Shown in pieces: positions 51,766 through 59,853 of a stretch of DNA of 64,000 bases. The notes beneath the pieces are model-generated. The model searched no databases, was not told where the DNA came from, and saw nothing but the letters and a program-made list of their open reading frames with translations. Position 1 is the stretch's first letter, and every line of letters begins with the position of its first letter. Source of the DNA: Bog-473 sp963817735. GTDB taxonomy: Bacteria; Actinomycetota; Acidimicrobiia; Acidimicrobiales; RAAP-2. The stretch lies in assembly GCA_963817735.1 (NCBI GenBank), contig CAWFPP010000010.1, positions 1-64,000 of the forward strand, given 5' to 3'. The translations under genes were made by a program, and so were the position numbers.

Positions 51766-52773
51766 GTGACACGGATCCACCTCTCCATCTTGGATCTGGC
51801 GCCCATCCGACGGGGCGAGACGGCGGCTGACAGCTTCGCCGCCAGCGTCGTCCTGGCCCAGCGAGCGGAGGACCTGGCCTACAAGCGGGTCTGGTACGCC
51901 GAGCACCACAACATCGCGAGCATTGCGTCGTCGGCGACCAGCGTGCTGATTGCCCACGTCGGCGCCCACACCTCGACGATCCGGTTGGGGGCGGGCGGGG
52001 TCATGCTGCCCAACCATGCACCCCTGACGATCGCCGAGCAGTTCGGCACGCTGGCCGCCATGTACCCCGGGAGGATCGACCTCGGGCTCGGAAGGGCGCC
52101 GGGGTCGGATCAGAACACGATGTACGCGCTGCGGCGCGACCCGCGCTCGGCCGACACCTTTCCGCGCGATGTGTTCGAGCTGCAGGGGTATCTGAGCGGA
52201 GAGAGCCTGGTGCGCGGTGTCGACGCCGTCCCTGGCAAGGGCTCCCACGTCCCGCTCTACATCCTGGGCTCATCGCTCTTCGGTGCGAGGCTGGCCGCGG
52301 CCATGGGGCTGCCGTACGCGTTCGCCTCCCACTTCGCTCCCGCGGCCCTCATGGAGGCGATTGCCGTCTACCGGGACGAGTTCCAGCCTTCCGAACAGCT
52401 CGCCGCGCCGTATCTGATGGTGGGGGTGAACGTCATTGCGGCGGACACGACCGATGCGGCACGCGAGCAGCTCCGAGATGTCCGGCGGATGCGAGCCATC
52501 AGCCTGCATGGGCGGCGGCTCGGCGGTCGCGCACAGGACGTGACCGACGAGCAGGCCGACGAGTTGCTGGCCGCCGGCCTCTCGGTCCAGGTGGACCACA
52601 TGCTCACCTGCACCGCGGCGGGCACCGCTCGCGAGGTCAGCGACTACCTGGACGACTTCGTCCGCCTGACCCAGGCCGACGAGCTGATCACGGTCCACCA
52701 GCTCCCGACCAACGACGGCCGGCTGCGGTCGGTCACCCTTCTGGCCGAGGCGCTCGAGACCGTCACCGCGTAG
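51766..52773 (+). CDS. LLM-class flavin-dependent oxidoreductase
   Basis: 335 residues from GTG 51766. IHLSILDLAPIRRGETAADS is the start of the MsnO8/luciferase-like subgroup. RVWYAEHHNIASIASSATSV, IRLGAGGVMLPNHAPLTIAE and YPGRIDLGLGRAPGSD are the conserved luciferase-barrel motifs. The tail RLTQADELITVHQLPTNDGR is typical. It uses FMN (or F420) and is bacterial luciferase-like in fold. It is translationally close to the peroxidase gene. Confidence 0.93.
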   Translation: MTRIHLSILDLAPIRRGETAADSFAASVVLAQRAEDLAYKRVWYAEHHNIASIASSATSVLIAHVGAHTSTIRLGAGGVMLPNHAPLTIAEQFGTLAAMYPGRIDLGLGRAPGSDQNTMYALRRDPRSADTFPRDVFELQGYLSGESLVRGVDAVPGKGSHVPLYILGSSLFGARLAAAMGLPYAFASHFAPAALMEAIAVYRDEFQPSEQLAAPYLMVGVNVIAADTTDAAREQLRDVRRMRAISLHGRRLGGRAQDVTDEQADELLAAGLSVQVDHMLTCTAAGTAREVSDYLDDFVRLTQADELITVHQLPTNDGRLRSVTLLAEALETVTA

Positions 52774-52850
52774 GACCGGGGCCTCCCGGCACACCCGATA
52801 CGGCACCCATTAGCGTGAGGGCCAGTCGCACCGCATCCTGGGAGGGCACC

Positions 52851-53960
52851 GTGCAAACCGAAGCAGCCGTGTTGTGGGACCGTGAGGCCTGGAGCGTCGA
52901 GCCCATCGAGCTCGATCCCCCAAAGGAGGGCGAGGTCCTCATCAAGTTGGCGGCGTCGGGCATGTGCCACTCGGACGAGCACCTGTTGACCGGGGACATG
53001 CCTGTGCCCCTTCCCGTCATCGGCGGCCACGAAGGTGCCGGGGTGGTCGAGGAAGTGGGCCCGGGCGTGACCGGTCTGGCACCGGGCGACCACGTGGTGC
53101 TCGGCTTCGTCCCCGCCTGCGGGAAGTGTCCGCCTTGTGCCACGGGGCACTCGAACCTGTGCGACGTCGGCGCCATTCTCATGACGGGGAAGCAACTGGA
53201 CGGCACCGTGCGCCATCACGCCCGGGGCCAGGACGTCTCGACCATGGTCTGCCTCGGCACCTTCGCCCCCTACACGGTGGTCAATCAGGCGTCGTGCGTG
53301 AAGATCCTCGACGACATCCCGCTCGACAAGGCGTGCCTCGTCGGTTGCGGCGTCACCACGGGCTGGGGCTCCTCGGTCTACGCGGCCGACGTGCAGCCCG
53401 GGGACAACGTGGCGGTCATCGGGATCGGTGGCATCGGGGCTTCGGCCGTGCAGGGCGCCCGTCTCGCCGGTGCCGAGATGATCTTCGCCATCGACCCTGT
53501 CCAGCTGAAGCGCGACCTGGCTCCCACGTTCGGCGCCACCCACGTCGCACCCTCCGTGGAGGAGGCCTTCGGCCTCATTCACCAAGAGACCTGGGGGCAC
53601 ATGTGCGACAAGGTGATCTGCGCCATGGGGATCGGGTCGGGACCGATGATGGAATCGATCCTCAACCTGGCTGCCAAGCGGGGTCGGGTCGTGGTCACCA
53701 ACATCCATCCGTACAACGAGACCGAAGTGACGATGAACCTCATGATGCTGACCATCTACGAGAAGCAGGTCGTGGGCAGCATCTTCGGCTCGGCCAACAT
53801 CCACTCGGACATCCCCAAGCTGCTGAAGCTGTACCGCAGCGGGCTGCTCGACCTGGACTCCATGATCACCAACACCTACAAGCTGGGCGACATCAACCAG
53901 GGCTATCAGGACATGCGTGACGGCAAGAACATCCGGGGTGTCCTCATCTACGACAGCTGA
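52851..53960 (+). CDS. Zinc-dependent alcohol dehydrogenase (NDMA-dependent/Rxyl_3153-like type)
   Basis: 369 residues from GTG 52851, after the strong ribosome-binding tract GGGAGG. The catalytic zinc ligands are Cys39-His40 (GMCHSDEH), His60-Glu61 (GGHEGAG) and Cys166 (LVGCGVTTGWG). The structural zinc is bound by four cysteines at 90, 93, 96 and 104 (ACGKCPPCATGHSNLC). The NAD motif is GIGGIGASAV. The class III-like length and GDINQGYQDMRDGKNIRGVL ending match actinobacterial MDO-type enzymes, which often need mycofactocin or NDMA as acceptor. Substrate unknown. Confidence 0.93.
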   Translation: MQTEAAVLWDREAWSVEPIELDPPKEGEVLIKLAASGMCHSDEHLLTGDMPVPLPVIGGHEGAGVVEEVGPGVTGLAPGDHVVLGFVPACGKCPPCATGHSNLCDVGAILMTGKQLDGTVRHHARGQDVSTMVCLGTFAPYTVVNQASCVKILDDIPLDKACLVGCGVTTGWGSSVYAADVQPGDNVAVIGIGGIGASAVQGARLAGAEMIFAIDPVQLKRDLAPTFGATHVAPSVEEAFGLIHQETWGHMCDKVICAMGIGSGPMMESILNLAAKRGRVVVTNIHPYNETEVTMNLMMLTIYEKQVVGSIFGSANIHSDIPKLLKLYRSGLLDLDSMITNTYKLGDINQGYQDMRDGKNIRGVLIYDS

Positions 53961-54009
53961 CGGCACGGGCGGCGGAGACCGCGTGGCGCATGGCGGCCCG
54001 TGTTGGGCG

Positions 54010-54540
54010 TCAGGCCGCCGAGCCCTGCGCCGCCCAGATGTCGTTGCAGCGCGCGCAGACCTCCTCGGGCACCACGCCGGCGCGCATGAGGAGGGCGAAG
54101 GTCCTGCACCCGAGGCACAGGCCGAAGGCGGACTCGAGCAGCGCCGCCGCTGCCAGCAGACCGAGGAAGACCTCGGCGGCCGTCCAATAGCCGAGGCCGG
54201 CGAGGACCAGCGCAGTCACGGAGAAGGCGACACCCATGCCTTGTGCGAAGCGTTTGGGCGGGCCCGCCACCGGGCGTTCGGCCAGGCCGAGGCGGGGCGT
54301 GACCACTCGAGTCACGAACTGGCCCAGCGGGCTGAGCGTCGGGCCCGTCAGCACCCGGGCCACGAAGCCGTAGGCGATCACGATGGTGGCCCAGCGCAGG
54401 CCGAAGGCGATGGTGAGCACGCACATGAGGACGACGCCGGCGGCGACCAGGCGGGCCGACACCTCGTTGACGGGGTTGGGGAACGAGAAGAGGGTGCGCG
54501 CCCGGCTGGTGGTGCCCGATGCGGTGGGGGCGACGCCCAT
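54010..54540 (-). CDS. DUF4395 integral membrane protein
   Basis: 176 residues. FPNPVNEVSARLVAAGVVLM is the DUF4395 start, followed by membrane helices VLTIAFGLRWATIVIAYGFV, RFAQGMGVAFSVTALVLAGL and AAEVFLGLLAAAALLESAFG. GLCLGCRTFALLMRAGVVPE with a CxxC closes the domain, and a second CxxC-like pair (CARCNDIW) ends it. DUF4395 proteins often accompany thioredoxin- or sulfurtransferase-type genes; none is adjacent here. Confidence 0.87.
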   Translation of the reverse strand: MGVAPTASGTTSRARTLFSFPNPVNEVSARLVAAGVVLMCVLTIAFGLRWATIVIAYGFVARVLTGPTLSPLGQFVTRVVTPRLGLAERPVAGPPKRFAQGMGVAFSVTALVLAGLGYWTAAEVFLGLLAAAALLESAFGLCLGCRTFALLMRAGVVPEEVCARCNDIWAAQGSAA

Positions 54541-54655
54541 GACCTGCTCCTTCCTGAAGCCCTGAAGCCCTGAAGCCTGACCAGATTAGTCGGGATTCGC
54601 CGGGGAAGGGCGGGGCGATGCGGCGCTCGCTCGGTGGTCCGGCCCAGGCTCCGGT

Positions 54656-56179
54656 TCAGGCCTCGGGCAGCGGGACCGGCTGGGGCGGTGGCGGTCCCAC
54701 GTAGCGGGCCGCCGGTCGGATGAGGCGGTTGTGGGCCGCCTGCTCCATGACGTGGGTGCACCACCCGATGGTGCGCCCCGCCGCGAAGGTGGGGGTGAAC
54801 ATCTCACGCGGGATCCCGCAGGAGTGCATGACCACGCCGGCGTAGAACTCCACGTTCGTGTAGAGCTGGCGGCCCGGCTTCAACTCGGCCAGCACGTCCA
54901 CCGTGGTGCGCTCGACCGACTGCGAGAACTCGACCAGCGGACCGCCCAGCCGCTCGGCCACCGAACGCAACAGGAGCGAGCGCGGATCGTCCGTCTTGTA
55001 GACGCGGTGGCCGAAGCCCATGATGCGGTCGCCGCCCTCGACCGCGGCGCGGATGTAGACCTCAGCCCGATCGGGCGTGCCGATGGCATCGAGCATGTCG
55101 AGCGCGCGGCTCGGCGCGCCGCCGTGCAGCGGCCCCGACAGCGCGCCGATGGCAGCCACGATGGCGGCACCGATGTCGGCACCGGTCGACGTGACCACGC
55201 GGGCTGTGAAGGTCGACGCGTTGAAGCCGTGGTCGATCGTGAGGATCATGTACTGCTCTATGGCCCGGGCGTGCGTGGGAGTGGGCTCGCGGCCCGTGAG
55301 CATGAAGAGGTAGTTGGCGGCGAACCCGAGGTCGTCCCGTGGTTCGACAGGATCTTGACCCTGGCGCAGGCGGTAGGCCGCCGCCAATATCGTCGGCACC
55401 ACGGCGCACAGACCGAGGGCCTGCTCCGAGAGCTCGTCGGCCCCGATGTCATGGGTCGGTCGCCATCCGAGCTCGGCGCCCAGGAGGGAGACGGCGGTAC
55501 GCAGCACGTCGAGCGGCGCGCCGCGCTGCGCGATGGCGGGCAGCACGGTGTGCAGGCCCGGCGGGAGGGTGCGACGCCGCCGCACCTCGTCCTGGAATGC
55601 ACGCGCGGCCGCCCCGTCAGGGAGTTCGCCCCGGAACAAGAGGTACCAGACGTCCTCGAGCGAGCGCTTCTCGGCCAGTTCGACCGCGGAGTACTGCCGG
55701 TAGTGGAAGAAGCCCTCCTTGCCGCGCACGTCGCCGATCGTCGTTTCGGCCACGACCACGCCTTCGAGCCCGGCCGGGACGTCCCCGCTCTCCTCGCCGG
55801 CGGGCCGGATGCGCGCCACCGCCATCAGGTCACGCAGCGACACGACGCCGACGCAGCGATCACCCTCCACGACCGGCAGGTGGCGGTAATGGTGCGAGGT
55901 CAGGCTGGCCCAGGCCGCATCGGCGCGCTCGTCGGGACCGAGCACGTCGGGCCGGGCCGTCATCCAGAGGCGGACCTGCTCCCGATCGGGGTCACCCTGC
56001 CCGGCCGCGGCCCGGAGGAGGTCGCGCTCGGTGAGGATGCCGACCACCTTGCCGTCGTCGGTCACCACGACCGAGCCCGTGTCGGCTTGCTGCATCGTCC
56101 GGGCCGCCGTGGCGAGGGTGTCGTCGTCGGCGCACGTCACTGCGGGAGAGGTCATGAGATCACGCACGATGGTTTCCAT
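54656..56179 (-). CDS. Citrate synthase with two N-terminal CBS domains
   Basis: About 507 residues from ATG 56179 (an in-frame GTG lies at 56188). Residues 1-125 are two CBS domains (RDLMTSPAVTCADDDTLATA, GKVVGILTERDLLRAA, HLPVVEGDRCVGVVSLRDLM). The citrate synthase part has AETTIGDVRGKEGFFHYRQY, ILTIDHGFNASTFTARVVTS with the first active-site His, GPLHGGAPSRALDMLDAIG, and GFGHRVYKTDDPRS with the second. It ends IGWCTHVMEQAAHNRLIRPA. The CBS pair suggests adenine-nucleotide control of entry to the TCA cycle. Divergent from a second citrate synthase. Confidence 0.93.
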   Translation of the reverse strand: METIVRDLMTSPAVTCADDDTLATAARTMQQADTGSVVVTDDGKVVGILTERDLLRAAAGQGDPDREQVRLWMTARPDVLGPDERADAAWASLTSHHYRHLPVVEGDRCVGVVSLRDLMAVARIRPAGEESGDVPAGLEGVVVAETTIGDVRGKEGFFHYRQYSAVELAEKRSLEDVWYLLFRGELPDGAAARAFQDEVRRRRTLPPGLHTVLPAIAQRGAPLDVLRTAVSLLGAELGWRPTHDIGADELSEQALGLCAVVPTILAAAYRLRQGQDPVEPRDDLGFAANYLFMLTGREPTPTHARAIEQYMILTIDHGFNASTFTARVVTSTGADIGAAIVAAIGALSGPLHGGAPSRALDMLDAIGTPDRAEVYIRAAVEGGDRIMGFGHRVYKTDDPRSLLLRSVAERLGGPLVEFSQSVERTTVDVLAELKPGRQLYTNVEFYAGVVMHSCGIPREMFTPTFAAGRTIGWCTHVMEQAAHNRLIRPAARYVGPPPPQPVPLPEA

Positions 56180-56188
56180 GCATCCCAC

Positions 56189-56245
56189 TATGACGCTCTT
56201 TCCCTGCGTCTGTAAACGTTGATCAAGTCAATGTAAGATCAGCCC
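56189..56245. promoter_or_regulatory. Short divergent promoter region between two citrate synthase genes
   Basis: Only about 60 bp separate the two starts. It holds a palindrome TTGATCAA (56219-56226) and, on the minus strand, TTGACTTGATCAACG. Both promoters must overlap here. The MerR-like helix-turn-helix at the N-terminus of the plus-strand enzyme is a candidate to bind this site. Confidence 0.45.
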
Positions 56246-57400
56246 ATGGGGCGCATGCTCAGCACGGAGGAGGCGGCGCGCCGGCTCGGGGTCAAGGTGC
56301 CGACCCTCTACGCCTACGTCAGCCGGGGCCTGCTCGAGTCGCATCGGGACCTGGGCCCGGGCCGGCGCGGGAGCCTGTTCGACCTCGACGACATCGAGGC
56401 GCTGGCGGTCCGCAGCCGGGGCGGTCGCCAGACGGCGACCCGCCTGGCCACCATCACGACCGGTGTCACCCAGCTCGACCAGCGTCTCGGACCGATCTAC
56501 CGCGGCCGGCCGGCCACCGAGCTGGCGCTCCATTCGACCTTCGAGGAGGTGGCCGAGCTGTTGTGGCAGTCCGGCGAGGCTGGGGACTGGACAGCGCCCG
56601 ACGTCGGTCCGTGCCCGCTGACCCCCACGCTCGAGCGCATGCGCTGGGCGCTCGTCATGTGCGGCGCCACCGATCCGCTGCGCTCCGACCTGCGACCGGC
56701 CGCCGTCGCCCGCGCCGCACGCCGGGCCATCGCGGCGCTGACCGACGTCGTGGGACCGGGGCCCGAAGGGGAGGACCCCGACGCCTCCATTGCGGCGCGG
56801 CTCGCGGCGCGCCTCACCGCGTCCACCGTCGCCGTGCCGGCAGCCGCGGTCGACGCCGCGCTCATCCTGCTGGCGGACCACGAGCTCGCCACGTCGACGA
56901 TGGCCGTGCGCGTGGCGGCCTCGGTGCGGTCCGACCCGTACGACGCCTTCCTGGCCGGGTTGGCCACCCTGGCCGGACCGTTGCACGGAGGCGCCAGCCA
57001 GCAGGCCTACGAGCTGTTGGTCGTGGCGGAGCGCGACGGCGTCCCGCGCGCGCTGAACGACGTGCTGCGCGAACGCGGCCGGCTGCCCGGTTTCGGGCAC
57101 GCCGTCTACAAGAGCGGCGACGCCCGCTTCGACGCCCTGCTGACGCTGGCCGAGCCATTGTTGCGCGAGGACCGCCGCGCCCTGCTGCGCGAGGTCATTG
57201 CGTTGGCGGCGGCCCATGACGTGCCGCTGGCCAACTGTGACCTCGCGCTCGCCGCGCTGAGTTGGGGGACGGGCATGCCCCCCGACACCGGCCGCACCCT
57301 CTTCGCCGTGGCCCGCGTGGCCGGGTGGGCGGCCCACTACATGGAGGAACTGACGGAGCGCCCGCTGCGCTTCCGGGCCCGGGCGGTCTACAGCGTCTGA
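56246..57400 (+). CDS. Citrate synthase-family enzyme with N-terminal helix-turn-helix domain
   Basis: 384 residues. Residues 1-55 are a MerR/excisionase-like DNA-binding helix-turn-helix (MLSTEEAARRLGVKVPTLYA, YVSRGLLESHRDLGPGRRGS, LFDLDDIEAL). The synthase domain follows: TTGVTQLDQRLGPIYRGRPA, LILLADHELATSTMAVRVAA (His), AGPLHGGASQQAYELL, LPGFGHAVYKSGDARF (His), and ANCDLALAALSWGTGMPPDT with the catalytic Asp. The order and size match the citrate/2-methylcitrate synthase family. It may be a regulator-enzyme fusion sensing citrate flux. Confidence 0.9.
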   Translation: MGRMLSTEEAARRLGVKVPTLYAYVSRGLLESHRDLGPGRRGSLFDLDDIEALAVRSRGGRQTATRLATITTGVTQLDQRLGPIYRGRPATELALHSTFEEVAELLWQSGEAGDWTAPDVGPCPLTPTLERMRWALVMCGATDPLRSDLRPAAVARAARRAIAALTDVVGPGPEGEDPDASIAARLAARLTASTVAVPAAAVDAALILLADHELATSTMAVRVAASVRSDPYDAFLAGLATLAGPLHGGASQQAYELLVVAERDGVPRALNDVLRERGRLPGFGHAVYKSGDARFDALLTLAEPLLREDRRALLREVIALAAAHDVPLANCDLALAALSWGTGMPPDTGRTLFAVARVAGWAAHYMEELTERPLRFRARAVYSV

Positions 57401-57412
57401 TCAGCCCGCTGA

Positions 57413-58405
57413 TCAGCCCGCGCCGATGACGATGGCCGAGGGATGGCCGCCGACCAGCAGCGGGACGCCCACCTTGCCCGTCGCCACCGTGACGGGGACC
57501 AGCGTGCCGGCCTGTTGGGTCACCCAGGCCGTGGAGCCGTCCGCGCTCAAGGCGATGCCCTGGGCCACGTCGGGCAGCGCCACCGGCGCGCCGAGCGTCA
57601 GGCCGACGACGGCGACGGGGACCACCGCTGCGCTCCCGCAGACGTAGGCCGTGGCACCCGACGGGGCGATGGCGATGCCGGTCGGGTTCAGCGGGAGCGC
57701 AATGGTGCCGCCCGCCCGCAACACCGTCGGGTTGAGCGCGGTGAGGGTGCGATTCCCGAAATTCCCCACCAGCACCTCCCCCGGCGCGGCGGCGATCGTC
57801 TGCGGCCCGGGGCCGACCGCAATGGCCGTCTCGGGCTGCAACGTGGCGATGTCGATCGGCGTCACCGTGTTGCTGCCGTGGTCGGCCACGAAGGCGGTGG
57901 CGGCGCCCGCGGTCGGAACCGAGACGGCGATGGCCACCGGCTCGGATCCGACGGCAATGGGCTTGCCGGCCCGCCACGTGCCGAGGTCGACCGGGGTCAC
58001 GCTGTTCGAGTCGAGGTTCGCCACGAGCGCCACACCCCTGCCGTCAGTGCCGCCGGGTGCGACCGCCACGGCGTCCGGCTCGACACCGACGCCGACCTCG
58101 CGCAGGACCTGGTGGGTCGCCGTGTCGATCTCGTGCAGCTGATCGTCGCCCTGCGTCACGACGAGGAGGTCCTTGCCGCCGGGCGTGTAGGCCAGCGCGG
58201 ACGGCAGGCTGCCGACGGTCACCTTGGCCCGCACGTGCCGGCGGGTCAGGTTGACCGGCGTCACGTCCATGCCCGGCAGGGTCACCGAGGCGTTGGTGGC
58301 CACCCAGGCCACATCGCGGACGGACGTGCTGCCGACGGGCCCGGCGCAGGCGGCCAGCATGGGGAGGACGGCGACGAGCGCGAGGGGAAGGAGCCGGCGG
58401 CGCAC
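57413..58405 (-). CDS. YVTN-type beta-propeller lipoprotein
   Basis: About 330 residues from GTG 58405; the frame is open to ATG 58462, which would overlap the upstream gene. The signal peptide RLLPLALVAVLPMLAACAGP has a lipobox (LAAC), so it is a lipoprotein. Repeats of about 42 residues follow, with the pattern VG..P.A.A...PG...V.V.N..SN.VTP.D: GVEPDAVAVAPGG, VADHGSNTVTPIDIATLQPE, VGNFGNRTLTALNPT. Function unknown; YVTN proteins bind surface ligands. It is convergent with the HTH citrate synthase. Confidence 0.83.
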   Translation of the reverse strand: MRRRLLPLALVAVLPMLAACAGPVGSTSVRDVAWVATNASVTLPGMDVTPVNLTRRHVRAKVTVGSLPSALAYTPGGKDLLVVTQGDDQLHEIDTATHQVLREVGVGVEPDAVAVAPGGTDGRGVALVANLDSNSVTPVDLGTWRAGKPIAVGSEPVAIAVSVPTAGAATAFVADHGSNTVTPIDIATLQPETAIAVGPGPQTIAAAPGEVLVGNFGNRTLTALNPTVLRAGGTIALPLNPTGIAIAPSGATAYVCGSAAVVPVAVVGLTLGAPVALPDVAQGIALSADGSTAWVTQQAGTLVPVTVATGKVGVPLLVGGHPSAIVIGAG

Positions 58406-58413
58406 GGGCGCGC

Positions 58414-59810
58414 TCAGCCCCGCGCGCAGGCGGCGCCCGCGGGGCGTTCGGCTGCGCTCCATCCGGCGGCGTCGCCCGCCGGCCAGAAGTCACCGGTGAC
58501 GTCGTCCTGCACGTAGGGCACGGGCGCCTGCTCGCCGGCGGCCAGGACGCGCAGCGCGTCGAGCAGCGCGTCGACGTCGTCGTCGGTGGTGCCGAGCCCG
58601 CAGCTGGCGCGGACCGCCCCCGGGATGCGGCTGCGGTCGCCGCGCTGCACCGCCGCCCGCGCCCGGTCCACGCCATCGCGGCCGACCCCGAGGAGCCGGA
58701 TGAGGTAGGGATGGGCGCAGAAGCAGCCGTGCCGGACGCCGATGCCGAACTCGGCGCTGAGCCGGGCCGCCACCAGGGCGTGGTGCATCCCGTCCAACGT
58801 GAACGCGGCCACCGCCAGCCCGTCCCCACCGCCGGACTCGGACCACGGTCCGAGCACGTGCACGCCGTCGATGGACCGCAGGCCCTGGTGCAGCCGCGTC
58901 GACAGCGCACCCTCGTGGGCCGCGACGGTCTCCCACCCGATCCGCTCCAGTTCGTCCATGGCCGTCCCGAAGGCGACGGCACCGACGACGTTGGGCGAGC
59001 CCGCCTCCTCACGCTCGGGCGGATCGGTCCAGATCACCTCGTCCAGGTCGACCAGGTCCACGGCGCCCCCGCCGGCCAGGAAGGGGTCGCCGCGCTCGAA
59101 GACCCGCCGCGGCCCGATAAGCGCCCCGGCCCCGAAGGGCGCGTAGAGCTTGTGCCCGCTGAAGGCGACGAAGTCGGGACCCGTGGGGAGGGGGCGGTGC
59201 GGTGCCAGCTGCGCCGCATCGAGCAGGACGGGGACGCCGCGGCGTGCGCCTCGGCGCAGATCTCCTCCACCGGAGGCAGCCAGCCCGTGACGTTGGATGC
59301 TCCCGTGAGCGCCAGGAGGGCCGGCCTTGGTCCGTCTTCGAGCACCCGCACCACGTCGGCCGTCTCGAAGGTGCCGGCGGTGCCGCACTCCACCCAGCGC
59401 CGCGCGGCCACCCGGGCCCATGGGAGCAGGTTGGCGTGGTGTTCGACCACCGTCGTGGCCACCACGTCGTCGGGGCCGAGCCCCAGCCGGTAGGCCAGGT
59501 GGTTGATCGCCTCGGTGGTGTTGCGCACCAGGATCACGACGTCGTCGCCACCGGCCGGGCGGCGGGCGAAGCGGTGCACGCTGGCGCGGGCCTCCTCATA
59601 GGCCTCCGTGGCGCGCCGTGACTTGTAGCCGGCGCCGCGGTGGACGCTGGAGTACCAGGGTAAGAATGCGGTGACCCGCTCGGCGACCGACTCCATGGAT
59701 GGCGTCGAGGCGGCGCAATCGAGGTCGCGGTAGGGGCGCTCGACGCCGTCGAGGCAGGGAACGGGTATGTGGGCGCCCACGAGCGACACCACGGCTGGCT
59801 CCTTCTGCAC
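58414..59810 (-). pseudogene. Cysteine-desulfurase-like class V aminotransferase with one frameshift
   Basis: The N-terminal part (59810 to about 59240) reads DLDCAASTPSMESVAERVTA, SSVHRGAGYKSRRATEAYEE, VILVRNTTEAINHLAYRLGL and VEHHANLLPWARVAARRWVE. The C-terminal part (about 59240 to 58414) is in another frame: VPVLLDAAQLAPHRPLPTGP, FVAFSGHKLYAPFGAGALIG with the PLP-binding Lys, and IGVRHGCFCAHPYLIRLLGV. The break is one missing base near 59239 (GCACGCCGCGGC). Joined, it is a complete SufS/CsdA-like enzyme of about 465 residues. Its stop lies 8 bp before the lipoprotein start. Confidence 0.85.
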
Positions 59811-59853
59811 GCCGTCACCTTACGAAGTGTCGGCTCGCCGCGGTATCCGGCGG

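Noticed and set aside
54731..56215. 494-codon plus-strand frame over the CBS citrate synthase
   Set aside because: Antisense to a gene with intact active-site motifs.
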